DNA of 64,000 nucleotides from Nitrososphaerales archaeon (GTDB taxonomy: Archaea; Thermoproteota; Nitrososphaeria; Nitrososphaerales; Gagatemarchaeaceae), in NCBI GenBank assembly GCA_032906765.1, contig JAJTZB010000005.1, positions 116,219-180,218 of the forward strand, in the 5' to 3' direction. Within the stretch, counting starts at the first letter, position 1; every line of letters starts with the position of its first letter. The notes under the pieces are model-generated. The model saw only the letters and a list, made by a program, of their open reading frames with translations, was not told where the DNA came from and searched no databases. Position numbers and translations under genes: made by a program. This document shows positions 53,016 to 61,230 of this stretch, in pieces.

Positions 53016-53780
53016 CTAACCATTGGTGACTACGATTGTACCCTTCATCCACAAATGGTAAGTGCAATAGTATTGATACGTGCCAGCTTGGGTAAACGTG
53101 AAAGAGAAGGAGGCTCCGCTGGCAATGCTCCCCGAATCGAATACACCTGTCGAGCTCGTCACTGTGTGAGGCCCGGAGTCGCGATTCACCCAGGTGACTG
53201 TTTGCCCGACCTTGGCCGTGAAGTTTGCAGGGAGGTAGAAGTTGGCGTTGGATGACGAAGAGGATCCCAACACTATGGAAATGTTGGTGGGACCCCCTGT
53301 TGACGCCAGCAGGCGAGATTCGGTGGTAGCCGCAAACGCACCGACAAGAAGGCCTCCAACCGCGACGCCGAGAGCTACGAATGCCAGAATGCCCGATCTC
53401 GTAACCTGTCTCGGCGGAAGCTGAGGTTTCCTGGCTGCGCTGAACCCGTAGAATCCATACGGAACCGCCGTAGCCACCGCGACATAATACGGAAGGAAGA
53501 GCGCAAACGGCTGGCCACCAGGGCTCTGAAGAATTTGGACAAGACCTGCTGGAGACCCCCACAGCAGTGCTAGATTGACCAAGGACACGACGCCAGCACC
53601 AAGATAACCCCATCGCTTGCTGCGCCAAGAAGCGAACGCAAGCACGACGAACAGAACCATGAAGATTGTCGCTTCGATCAACAAAGGAAGCACACCTTCA
53701 ATCAGTCCGACAAGGATTGCACCCGTCAGATTGACAAATGCTGCATAGCTCATACTAAGGGTGAGAACGCGGCTGACCAT
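53016..53780 (-). CDS. Membrane-anchored cupredoxin (plastocyanin/amicyanin-like)
   Basis: About five N-terminal transmembrane helices are followed by a C-terminal extracellular cupredoxin domain. Type-1 copper ligands are visible: His in GPHTVTS, then C-x2-H-x2-M in YYCTYHLWM, the amicyanin spacing. It would carry electrons or bind copper at the outer face. The frame continues to a GTG at 53810, but ATG 53780 with GGGAGA about 8 nt upstream is preferred (254 residues). Paired with the CopD-like gene downstream and divergent from an Lrp-type regulator. Confidence 0.85.
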   Translation of the reverse strand: MVSRVLTLSMSYAAFVNLTGAILVGLIEGVLPLLIEATIFMVLFVVLAFASWRSKRWGYLGAGVVSLVNLALLWGSPAGLVQILQSPGGQPFALFLPYYVAVATAVPYGFYGFSAARKPQLPPRQVTRSGILAFVALGVAVGGLLVGAFAATTESRLLASTGGPTNISIVLGSSSSSNANFYLPANFTAKVGQTVTWVNRDSGPHTVTSSTGVFDSGSIASGASFSFTFTQAGTYQYYCTYHLWMKGTIVVTNG

Positions 53781-53917
53781 CTTTGATTCTCCCAATTGGG
53801 TCTTTTCCACGACAAGTGCATGGCGGAGTCAAGGTCATAATCCTGCGTCGAGTGCGACCAGCCAAGAGTGACAGACTTAAATCGAAATGTCCAGAATGGA
53901 GAACCTGACCCGCCAGA

Positions 53918-54844
53918 TTGGATACACTTGACATTAGGATACTGAGAGAGTTGGGGCGAGGCGAGTCGCCAGGTCTCCCGGCAAACCCCAGAATCCCTCT
54001 TAGAAGTCTCGCGCGAAGGCTGGGAGTGGACAAGGACACCGTAAGCAGCAGACTCAAGCGGTTCCGGGAGGCCGGCGCTCTGCAAGGATGGGCGACAATT
54101 GTCAACCCAAACCTCCTCGGCGCAAAACTGACAAGGTTGCTTTTCGACGTTCCGACGCCCTCTTCTAAGGAAGAGCTCATGCGCAACGCGGGCCTCATCC
54201 CGGGAGTAGTCCTCATCACTCCCCTCCTCGGAAACTCCATTGAGATACTCCTGTTCTACGAGGACGATCAATCTCTGAGGAAGACCATTGAGCTAATTTC
54301 GAGGACTTCGCATGCGGAGAACCTGATTCGCTACGACAGTGACTTTCCCGAGTGCAAGCTCAAGCTATCAAGAACAGATTGGAACATAATCGAAAGCCTG
54401 CAGAAGGACCCGCGAAAGCCCTTCAGTCTCATCTCGAAGGAGCTTGGAGTAAGCAACAGGACGATTAGGAGGAGGTTGGAGAGGCTTCTCGAAGGGATGG
54501 CTCTGGGCGCATACCCGCGGTTGGACGTGTCGGCCTTGGACGCAACTGCTGTCCACTTGCTTGCGGCCTACACGAACCCTGAACAACGAGGGGATGTCAA
54601 CAATAGAATTATCGCGCAGTTCAACGACTCTCTTCTGATGGCCGAGCTCGGAGGCAAGAGCCACGGTCTTTTCATCTTGATCATCACGAACGCTGCTAGG
54701 GTCAAGGATATCAGAGAATGGATGAGGAATCAATCTGGAGTATCTGGCTACCGTGCTGACGTTATACTGGACCATTTGGAAGTGCCGGGCGCCCTAAGCA
54801 GATTGATCGAGAGGAGTCTGGGTAGAATCCAAGTACCCGCGTGA
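53918..54844 (+). CDS. Transcription regulator with two Lrp/AsnC-type winged helices
   Basis: 308 residues. An N-terminal helix-turn-helix (DIRILRELGRGE, LARRLGVDKDTVSSRLKRF) is followed by an Lrp-like alpha-beta domain, then a second helix-turn-helix (DWNIIESLQKDPRKPFSLISKELGV, NRTIRRRLERL split by one residue) and a second alpha-beta domain. This tandem form is characteristic of some archaeal regulators. Start is TTG at 53918. It diverges from the cupredoxin operon and may control it. Confidence 0.8.
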   Translation: MDTLDIRILRELGRGESPGLPANPRIPLRSLARRLGVDKDTVSSRLKRFREAGALQGWATIVNPNLLGAKLTRLLFDVPTPSSKEELMRNAGLIPGVVLITPLLGNSIEILLFYEDDQSLRKTIELISRTSHAENLIRYDSDFPECKLKLSRTDWNIIESLQKDPRKPFSLISKELGVSNRTIRRRLERLLEGMALGAYPRLDVSALDATAVHLLAAYTNPEQRGDVNNRIIAQFNDSLLMAELGGKSHGLFILIITNAARVKDIREWMRNQSGVSGYRADVILDHLEVPGALSRLIERSLGRIQVPA

Positions 54845-55199
54845 CGTCGCGAGGGTACCTCTTGAAGCGGGCGTCTTCGCGTTCGGACCAAGACTGAGAC
54901 GTCACCCCAACGCGCCTGCCGAACTCATGCGCAACAAACAAGGTCAGCTGCATGGGATTTTGACCTGCAGGTGCGAATCTCGGCCGTGAAGGAAATTTCA
55001 AATTATGTTGAACTATTTCTCAGGCATGAGAAAGTACTGAAACTGACCTTGCGGTCGCCGGGATTTCCGCCCGCGTTCATGGCCGCGATGACTGGGAGAT
55101 TGCAATATGTGGGTGCGGGTCTTGGTGGACTCGAACTGGCGGCGCTGGTCGGACTCGAGCCAATTTTATACCTAGAAAGGGACTCGAACGGCGCCTTTG
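54845..55199. other. Intergenic region with tRNA-derived pieces
   Basis: No supported gene. The left part has no visible feature. From 55050 it holds the 17-mer TGCGGTCGCCGGGATTT, and between 55123 and 55190 there are three copies of a GGACTCGA motif, which is a tRNA T-arm read on the other strand. Confidence 0.5.
55050..55190 (-). repeat. Cluster of tRNA T-arm/3'-end fragments
   Basis: GTTCGAGTCC-type T-arm sequences (minus strand) occur at about 55127, 55151 and 55179. The middle one continues into the 3' acceptor-like sequence shared with 55954 and 52384. No anticodon or D arm is seen with them, so they look like partial copies left by integration events. Confidence 0.5.
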
Positions 55200-55460
55200 T
55201 TAGGGTCCGTAGACACCGCTTCTGTGGTCTATCTTGTCCACCAGTACTATTCGCTCCACGCCGAGAACCTCGTACAGAATTCTGTAATCGCCGACCCTTA
55301 CTCGAAAGAGCCCTTCTCTGCCTTGCAGCTTTACCACGCCCCTCGGAAACGGGTTTTCTGCGAGTTCCTCGAGCTTCAGAACGACTCTTCTCTTCATCAC
55401 TATATCGAGTGACTCAAGCTCTCTGACGGCTCTCTTGGAGAGCTTGACCTCATGCTTCAA
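55200..55460 (-). CDS. RelE/ParE-family toxin
   Basis: 86 residues of the RelE fold: VKLSKRAVRELESL helix, LKLEELAENPFPRGVVKL, GLFRVRVGDYRILYEV and a final VLVDKIDHRSGVY strand with basic and His residues near the C-terminus. RelE toxins cut mRNA on the ribosome. It overlaps the antitoxin gene upstream by 11 nt. Confidence 0.85.
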   Translation of the reverse strand: MKHEVKLSKRAVRELESLDIVMKRRVVLKLEELAENPFPRGVVKLQGREGLFRVRVGDYRILYEVLGVERIVLVDKIDHRSGVYGP

Positions 55461-55644
55461 TGGACTTCTTCGCTTGAGCTAGGCTTGTGGTTCTTCCGTC
55501 TTTCAGGTCCCGACGCGCTTCTTCGATCGCCTGATCGTCATCCTTTGTGGCTATTGCGTCAAAAGCACGTTCGAGGGCGGATATTCGCTTCTTCATTCGG
55601 TGCATCTCCTCCTTCAGCTTCCCATAGCTGGCCTTCAAGGACAT
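55450..55644 (-). CDS. Antitoxin partner of the RelE toxin
   Basis: 64 residues, mostly helical and charged (MHRMKKRISALERAFDAI, then EEARRDLKDGRTTSLAQAK). Size, position before the toxin and the 11-nt overlap match RelB/VapB-type antitoxins. The specific family is not certain. Confidence 0.7.
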   Translation of the reverse strand: MSLKASYGKLKEEMHRMKKRISALERAFDAIATKDDDQAIEEARRDLKDGRTTSLAQAKKSIEA

Positions 55645-55953
55645 GTTCGCGGATTCGAAGTTTCCTATTAACTCCTTCGGCCGTGCTGGCTTTCAGGTCG
55701 GCCCAGATTCGAATCCTTGGCCTTGGCCGTTTCTTCTGCGTCGTCGGCTCGTCTAACCACAGATTAGTGTAAGGGTGCTTGGTTGGCCCCTTGCCATCGA
55801 GGACGTAGCAGATACTTGAACCCTGGTTGAAATCCCGGCGACCGCACAACGGTCCGAATCAGAACTTGGTGAAACCGAAAATGGGCCGGCCTATATTCGA
55901 ACCCTTGGCCGAGCCGTCCTTCAAACAAATTGATGACATCCCGAAACTTTTCA
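55645..55953. other. Gene-free stretch with T-arm-like motifs
   Basis: No supported gene. On the plus strand CTGGTTGAAATCCCGG followed by CGACCGCA (55824-55847) resembles a tRNA T arm and 3' acceptor strand; it is inverted relative to the copies at 52474 and 55050. ATTCGAATCCTTGGCC near 55705 and ATTCGAACCCTTGGCC near 55893 are another related pair. Confidence 0.4.
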
Positions 55954-56056
55954 GCGGCGCTGGTCGGACTCGAACCGACGACCATTCCCCAGTGGATAAC
56001 CACTTACAGGTATCTGCCAGCGGGCTAACAGCCTGCTGCTCTACCACGCTCAACCA
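55954..56056 (-). tRNA. tRNA-Asn(GUU)-like gene portion with insertions
   Basis: Read on the minus strand: D-arm half GAGCGTGGTAGAGC, anticodon region GCAGGCTGTTA, and a 3' part TGGTCGTCGGTTCGAGTCC followed by an acceptor-like strand. Compared with the copy at 56136 it has extra sequence after the anticodon, including a perfect AGTGG-TTAT-CCACT hairpin. This could represent one or two introns. A matching 5' acceptor strand was not found, so it may be a 3' fragment rather than a working tRNA. Confidence 0.45.
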
Positions 56057-56135
56057 GGTCATCACTGGTACTCTATGACCGTTCCGACCGAAGCATTACT
56101 CCTCAAATTGGAACGGATGCTGCCAGAAGAGAAAA

Positions 56136-56224
56136 GCGGCGACGGTCGGACTCGAACCGACGACCAATAGGTTAACAGCCTACTGCTCTACCACGCTGCT
56201 CAGTTGTTTTCAACTTCTGAGCTA
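56136..56224 (-). tRNA. tRNA-Asn(GUU)-like gene portion beside the integrase (probable att site)
   Basis: Minus strand: TAGCTCAG, a 21-nt insertion with an AGTTG-AAAA-CAACT hairpin, CGTGGTAGAGC (completing the D arm), AGTAGGCTGTTAACCTATT (perfect anticodon stem, anticodon GUU), variable loop, T arm GTCGGTTCGAGTCCGAC and a 3' acceptor strand. The D-loop insertion could be a noncanonical intron. The 5' acceptor does not pair, so the tRNA is incomplete here. The integrase TTG start (56204) lies inside it, as expected for an attachment site. Confidence 0.5.
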
Positions 56225-57619
56225 TGGTCGAACCTGGGTTCTACCATTGGTGGCGGCTTATATCCAAAGGGCTGCTACTCTGTCGTGTTCCAGAAGAAGG
56301 AGAGGAAGGACTGCGAGGTCCTCCTGAAGGTTGTGGGCTGGGAGAGCGAGTACCCCTCGGTCCAGAGGATGCTGACGTACCTGAGGAGGAAGGTGGGCAG
56401 CGACACCTCAAGGATGAAGTACCTGGACGAGCTGGCGCGCTTCCTCAACTGGCACGAGATCAAGAACCCGGAGGACTACCTGAACATGGGCAAGGAGACG
56501 GCGACGCAGCTCATCCAGGAGACCAGCGACACGATGCACGCCAAGGACAAGAGCATACACTACATCAACACCTTCGTCTCCGACGTCTCGCTCTTCCTCA
56601 GGGTGAACGGGATCAAGGACCTGGAGATACAGAGGATACACCAGCCGGCGAGGTACAGGAAGAAGCCGGAGTACATCCCGACCAAGGAGGAGGTCTTCGC
56701 CATGGCGGACACCTGCGGCTCGAGCCTTGCCGGGCAGCGGGACAAGGCCATGATCCTGTGCATGTACGGCTCAGGGCTCAGGAACTCGACGATACGGGCC
56801 GTGCTCTACGGGGACGTGAGGGCGGAGCTGGAGGCGAATCTGGACGCGGTGAAGGTGCCCGTCTACCCGGAGATGAAGAGGAAGGTGCCGGGAGCCTGCA
56901 AGGGCAACATCCCTTACTTCACCTTCTTCCCCAGGGAGGCGGTCGCGGCCCTGAAGCTATACCTGAAGGAGAGGGTGGCGGCGTACGGGCCGATACCCGA
57001 CGACGCGCCCCTCTTCAACACGGAGGACACGAAGATAGAGAAGGCGCTGCGGAACCTCAACACCATCACCAAGGACAAGCTGCGCAAGGTCGTGCACATG
57101 GCCGCGCGGCGGGCAGGGATGCCCAGGTGGAAGGACGTCTACCCTCACGTGCTCAGGAAGGCGGCGGAGTCTTTCTTCAGGGGGCCCACGACTGACGGGG
57201 TGCGGCTGGACGTGAAGACGCAGGAGTTCCTGATGGGGCACATACTGCCAGGCTCCCAGGACCCCTACTTCGACAAGACCAAGGTGGACGAGCTGAGGGA
57301 GAGGTTCTCGAAGCTGATGTTCAAGCAGGAGAGCGCCTTCGACAGGAAGAAGGTGCTGAGCACCATGAACCGCCAGTTCCTTAAGCTGGCGAACTACACG
57401 GACGACGAGGTCGAGGCGCTGGGCGACCTCTCGGCCCTCTCAGACGCCAGGCTCCAGGAGCTGGTGCAAAGGAAGACGCTGGGCCTGCCGAGCGCGGGGC
57501 GCCAGAAGGTGGTCTCCCTGGGCGAGCTCGAGAAGTACATCAACGAGGGGTGGGAGTACGTGACAACGTTCAACGGCGACAGGGCCATAGTGAAGCTGCC
57601 GGCGGGCAGAGCGGCGTGA
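56204..57619 (+). CDS. Tyrosine recombinase/integrase
   Basis: 471 residues. N-terminal SAM-like core-binding domain, then the catalytic domain with Arg193 (YGSGLRNS), His315-x-x-Arg318 (YPHVLRK), His346 (LMGH) and nucleophile Tyr355 (DPYFDK): the complete R-H-R-H-Y set. About 110 C-terminal residues follow the tyrosine. Start is TTG 56204, inside the adjacent tRNA-like sequence. The gene points away from that site, so the integrated element probably extends to the right. Confidence 0.88.
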   Translation: MFSTSELWSNLGSTIGGGLYPKGCYSVVFQKKERKDCEVLLKVVGWESEYPSVQRMLTYLRRKVGSDTSRMKYLDELARFLNWHEIKNPEDYLNMGKETATQLIQETSDTMHAKDKSIHYINTFVSDVSLFLRVNGIKDLEIQRIHQPARYRKKPEYIPTKEEVFAMADTCGSSLAGQRDKAMILCMYGSGLRNSTIRAVLYGDVRAELEANLDAVKVPVYPEMKRKVPGACKGNIPYFTFFPREAVAALKLYLKERVAAYGPIPDDAPLFNTEDTKIEKALRNLNTITKDKLRKVVHMAARRAGMPRWKDVYPHVLRKAAESFFRGPTTDGVRLDVKTQEFLMGHILPGSQDPYFDKTKVDELRERFSKLMFKQESAFDRKKVLSTMNRQFLKLANYTDDEVEALGDLSALSDARLQELVQRKTLGLPSAGRQKVVSLGELEKYINEGWEYVTTFNGDRAIVKLPAGRAA

Positions 57620-57640
57620 CTGGAAAGTCGGGGGACGGCT

Positions 57641-57844
57641 TCAGAGGCTGTTGTAGCCGTCCACTTCGCGGTGCAGCAGCCGCGAGTAAATCCCGACCCT
57701 GATTGGGACCTCGTCCGCTTTCAGGTAGTCTGGCTCGGACAGGATGATCTGCCTCAGGGGGCTGGAAGGGGGAAGCAGGATGCGTGCCAGGTTCTTCAGC
57801 TCCACGATGCTGACTATGGCTTCGGCCTGCCCGGGAGTCTGCAT
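57641..57844 (-). CDS. Small hypothetical protein
   Basis: 67 residues, soluble, no known family (segments LARILLPPSSPLRQIIL and KADEVPIRVGIYSRLL). Plausible composition and a clean frame between integrase and peptidase-like genes. It may be a small regulator carried by the element, but this is a guess. Confidence 0.4.
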   Translation of the reverse strand: MQTPGQAEAIVSIVELKNLARILLPPSSPLRQIILSEPDYLKADEVPIRVGIYSRLLHREVDGYNSL

Positions 57845-57877
57845 GTCCGCGAAGCAACCTTATGAAGCGACGGAGCG

Positions 57878-58939
57878 ATGATGAGCCCGTTGCCAACGGA
57901 CTCGCGCTTGGTTGACAAGGTAGCCCAAAGGGTGCTTAGTGAATCGCTCCGCCTGAATAAGGGGGAGAACATCACGATAGAGGCGTGGAACAACGGACTA
58001 CACTTCGCACAGAGGACTCTGGTGCATGCCCGCAGGCTTGGTGCGATACCCTTACTGCTCTTCGAAGACGAGGGGTCGTACGTAGAGGGCCTCAGGGGAG
58101 CGCCAAGAGACATCGTCGGCAAGATGGGAAGGCACGAGTACGCGCTTCTGTCAGCGACCGACGCATACGTGTTCATTCCAGGCCCTGTCCTCGGGGGCTC
58201 CCCGAAACTGTCGCGGGAAGAGGTCGTGGCCTCCACCAGCTACAATTCGTCATGGTACAAGGCGGCCAAGTCCGCAAGGTTGCGCGGAGCCAGGCTGACT
58301 TTTGGTTACGCCGGGATGGAGATGGCCCGCGTTCTTAGGAAGAGCCTCGCAGAGATAGTCGAGCACCAACTGAAAGCGTCGCTCGTCGATTTTCGGAAGA
58401 TACGGCAAACAGGCAGGAAATTGGCACGCGAGATGGTACGCGGAGGGAAGGCCACGATCATGGCCGAAGATGAGGTGTTGAATTTTGAACTCGGCGGAGA
58501 AGAGGAAATCGACGATGGGATGGTCGACCGAGCGGATGTGGTGGCGGGGAACAACATGACGAACATACCGCCGGGATACCTTGCGAAGGAGGTCAGAACA
58601 GAAACGGTTTCAGGGGCTGTCAGGCTCCATGCCCCACTTCCGAGGCTCGGCACCTCCGTTGACCTCCGCCTGGAGTTCGCGAAGGGAAAGCTCAAGACTT
58701 GGAAGAGCGAGCGAAACCAAGAATGGCTCGACGCACTCGTGAAGAGGCTGCCCGACGGGCGCAGGACGTTCTCCTCAATCGTGGTGGGACTGAATCCATC
58801 TCTGAGCTGTGGCTACGCTCAGGACAGGCTGGTGGAAGGTGCAATCACACTGTTCGGATTGTTCCAGGGCACGACGAAAAGCGGGAGCGTGACTGTTAAC
58901 GGGAGATTGCTAGTTGACGAAGGCAAGATCATTGCGTAA
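57878..58939 (+). CDS. M29-like aminopeptidase homologue, metal site apparently lost
   Basis: 353 residues with the fold order of M29 (thermophilic) aminopeptidases: the N-terminal domain with NKGENITIEAW and the C-terminal domain with NNMTNIPPGYLAKEV and NPSLSCGYAQDRLVEGAITLFGLFQG. In active members the first C-terminal motif is NxPxGEV with a Glu ligand, and the last carries a His in GTxHIAxG. Here Tyr and Thr stand in these places. It may be a non-catalytic relative or use other residues. Start is ATG 57878 or 57881. Confidence 0.65.
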   Translation: MMSPLPTDSRLVDKVAQRVLSESLRLNKGENITIEAWNNGLHFAQRTLVHARRLGAIPLLLFEDEGSYVEGLRGAPRDIVGKMGRHEYALLSATDAYVFIPGPVLGGSPKLSREEVVASTSYNSSWYKAAKSARLRGARLTFGYAGMEMARVLRKSLAEIVEHQLKASLVDFRKIRQTGRKLAREMVRGGKATIMAEDEVLNFELGGEEEIDDGMVDRADVVAGNNMTNIPPGYLAKEVRTETVSGAVRLHAPLPRLGTSVDLRLEFAKGKLKTWKSERNQEWLDALVKRLPDGRRTFSSIVVGLNPSLSCGYAQDRLVEGAITLFGLFQGTTKSGSVTVNGRLLVDEGKIIA

Positions 58940-58952
58940 CGGTGGTATTGGA

Positions 58953-59462
58953 ATGAAGCGGAATGAGGCTGCTGAAAGCGTCAGAACCAGGCCCATCGAG
59001 AAGGCAGACTACATGACGGTCTCGCGAATCTACCGCGAGGAGGTGAAAGGATACCTTACCTCGTTACGGAAGGCGCGAAGAGACCAAGAACTCCGGGAGG
59101 AGAGGAGGTCGATAAGGCCGAATCTGCTTCGAGGTGAGTTCGAGTTCTATCAGAAAGTCGGATGTAGTTTCGTTGCCGTATCGCGGAACAAGATTATAGG
59201 GTTCATCCTGACGCAGCCAATCAGCTGGATGAACATGGATTCTAGGGTTCTTTGGCTTGAATACATCGCGGTCTCGCCCGCCTTCAGAGATCGAGGTGTG
59301 GGCTCGGCATTGATGGCATCTGCAAGGAAATGGGCGGCTCGACGGAGCATTAGTTGCAGATTCGCGACCCTCAACCCCGACAACAAGGCATCAAGAGCAC
59401 TTCTCCGGAAGGGCGGCTTCGAAGTGAGAAAGTGGTTGACCGCGAGGTACCCTTCATCCTGA
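58953..59462 (+). CDS. GNAT-family N-acetyltransferase
   Basis: 169 residues. Acetyl-CoA-binding motif RDRGVGSALM follows the VSPAF strand, with a C-terminal ATLNPDNKASRALLRKGGF segment typical of RimI-like enzymes. The frame begins at 58914, inside the peptidase-like gene, but ATG 58953 with GGTGG 7 nt upstream is preferred. The substrate (protein N-terminus or small amine) is not known. Confidence 0.82.
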   Translation: MKRNEAAESVRTRPIEKADYMTVSRIYREEVKGYLTSLRKARRDQELREERRSIRPNLLRGEFEFYQKVGCSFVAVSRNKIIGFILTQPISWMNMDSRVLWLEYIAVSPAFRDRGVGSALMASARKWAARRSISCRFATLNPDNKASRALLRKGGFEVRKWLTARYPSS

Positions 59463-59630
59463 AGGAGACGCGCAAGGAGTACAGATTGCCTCACTTTGTC
59501 TGTCTTGAGCTACCTACCCCTGGGCCCTCATGGAGTTCGACATCGCGATTCAGAATACCGAGTCTGCAGTCGTTGCCTTCATCGCTTGGTGCGTCGTGAG
59601 CGGCATCCCGAAGGCGGGAAACGCAGGCGT

Positions 59631-60485
59631 TCACGAGCGAAGTCCGGCCGATTCTTCCGCGACAGCCGCAATCAACCCGTCGAGCCCTCGATACGCTCCT
59701 GAAAGAGGGCTACTCTTTTCGAAGGCAGAGTACACCGGTTCGGCTCCTACATAATAGGCGGGGTTGGGCTTGAGCTTCTCGACGTATTCAGGCTTCAACC
59801 AAGCTTTCAGCGCAAAGTAAGCAGCCGTGTCAACCACGGCGTGGAAGAACTCGGGGTTGGCGTTCCTGGATTCGAGCTTGGCCTGCAGACCCTTGGCCGA
59901 GAACGCGCTCTCGGACAGCTCGTGGGCGAGCAGCTTCTTCTCGATTTCAAGGTTCGCGACAGGGGCGAGCAGAATCGTGCTGGCGAAGGACGCCCCACCG
60001 TTGAGGGAATCGACGAGTTGGACATCAACGAGGTCCGGGTTCCAGCTCGTCTCCGAAATCTCCCTAATCCCTTGCATGACGCCTTCACCCATGGGCTTCC
60101 ATTCCTCCTCGAATCTGGATTTGTGCTGGTTCAGCCTGCTCTGGACCTCCGGCCACATCTCGGCGTAGCCCTTCCAGCTCTCATCGAGAATCGCTGACCA
60201 GATGCTTGCCAAGCGTCCGAAACCATCGCGAATTCTGCTCTCAAACGAGCCGCCGGTGTCGCCACCCAGCAGTGAGAGCCCCACGAAATCCCAGTCGGCC
60301 CACCCCAACTTGAGCAGGTCGGAGAAAAGTCTCGTCAGCTGCTCGGTCCTCAGGTGAGGGTGAATCTGTCTGTACCTTGCGTTGTTGAAGGCCGACCCTT
60401 CGGAACGGAACGATTCTGGAAACAGGGCGATTGTGTGGCAGAAGAGGTTGAGGTCTCTGCCGACGTGGAACCTGAACTGGGTCAT
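59631..60485 (-). CDS. Hypothetical protein
   Basis: 284 residues, soluble, Trp-rich in the middle (WADWDFVG, DESWKGYAEMWPEV). No known family. A segment KKLLAHELSESAF has a His-Glu pair like metallopeptidase helices but lacks the second His of HExxH, so no enzymatic call is made. It is divergent from the small membrane protein at 60553. Confidence 0.6.
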   Translation of the reverse strand: MTQFRFHVGRDLNLFCHTIALFPESFRSEGSAFNNARYRQIHPHLRTEQLTRLFSDLLKLGWADWDFVGLSLLGGDTGGSFESRIRDGFGRLASIWSAILDESWKGYAEMWPEVQSRLNQHKSRFEEEWKPMGEGVMQGIREISETSWNPDLVDVQLVDSLNGGASFASTILLAPVANLEIEKKLLAHELSESAFSAKGLQAKLESRNANPEFFHAVVDTAAYFALKAWLKPEYVEKLKPNPAYYVGAEPVYSAFEKSSPLSGAYRGLDGLIAAVAEESAGLRS

Positions 60486-60524
60486 GGGTCGCGTTCAGCG
60501 GATTTCTCCGTGAGTGGCCCGTCT

Positions 60525-60532
60525 GTTATAAG
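60525..60532 (+). promoter_or_regulatory. TATA-like box for the pilin-like gene
   Basis: GTTATAAG centred about 25 nt upstream of ATG 60553, the expected distance for a leaderless archaeal promoter. Confidence 0.5.
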
Positions 60533-60552
60533 TTGCGTGGCCCTACGCCTTC

Positions 60553-60885
60553 ATGGCACTCGGCACCGCGATGCAGAAGATCGAGTCCGCTATCATCGCG
60601 GTCGTCCTGGGAATCGCGTTCCCGTTCATCGTCACCTACCTTGTTTCCGGAGGGACTTCGTCCTCCTTCCTCATCCCCTGCACCTCCGCCGGGAGCGGCG
60701 TCTGCACTGTCGGGACCGTGTCAGGCAACGTCATCACCCTCCCGCAGATACTCGTGAGCACCGCGAACCTCGTCATCACACTACTCACCGGGATACTGAT
60801 CATCTTCGCCTCCATCTTCGGGATCTGGGGGGCGATAGAGTACGTGGGTGCCCGCGGCGGCTCGGGCAGGGGAGGCGTCGGCTAG
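60553..60885 (+). CDS. Small two-helix membrane protein, VirB2/CedA1-like candidate
   Basis: 110 residues. Helix 1 (AIIAVVLGIAFPFIVTYLV), a loop with two Cys (PCTSAGSGVC), helix 2 (TANLVITLLTGILIIFASIFGIW) and a Gly-rich, basic tail. The two-helix design resembles VirB2-type conjugative pilins and the archaeal CedA1/TedC import pilins. The sequence match is not proven; the call rests on topology and on the VirB6-like gene nearby. Confidence 0.55.
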   Translation: MALGTAMQKIESAIIAVVLGIAFPFIVTYLVSGGTSSSFLIPCTSAGSGVCTVGTVSGNVITLPQILVSTANLVITLLTGILIIFASIFGIWGAIEYVGARGGSGRGGVG

Positions 60886-60890
60886 GATAG

Positions 60891-61130
60891 ATGGCCGCGG
60901 CGAGACAATCCGGCACCCTCGCCGATTGGTTCGAGGGGCTCGGCAGGGTGAGGACGCGCCCCGTGGTCGTGCTGAAGCAGGGGGTCGCCAGATGCGACGG
61001 CCAGCTAATCAATCCGAAGGATGGTGTTGTCCTCGCCCCCGACCAGGCCTACGAGACGGTCTGTGTGCCGGTCGAAGAGGAGTCCCTCGGCTCGGTGGCA
61101 GGAGTTGACACCAGAGTGACTCCGTTCTAG
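60891..61130 (+). CDS. Small hypothetical protein
   Basis: 79 residues, soluble, starting 5 nt after the pilin-like gene, so probably co-transcribed. Segments TRPVVVLKQGVARCDGQ and GVVLAPDQAYETVCVPV suggest a small beta domain. No family recognised. Confidence 0.5.
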   Translation: MAAARQSGTLADWFEGLGRVRTRPVVVLKQGVARCDGQLINPKDGVVLAPDQAYETVCVPVEEESLGSVAGVDTRVTPF

Positions 61131-61230
61131 CCTTTGTTCTTCTTTTCCTTGGGTGGCAACGTGAAGTAGGAGTGCGGCCGGGCCTGTTTCAAATCCCTAT
61201 GTTCTTCTCGCTTAATATCGGCCGGCAATC

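Noticed and set aside
55559..55849. Minus-strand frame of 96 codons before the antitoxin
   Set aside because: It runs through tRNA-like fragments and overlaps the antitoxin; looks like chance.
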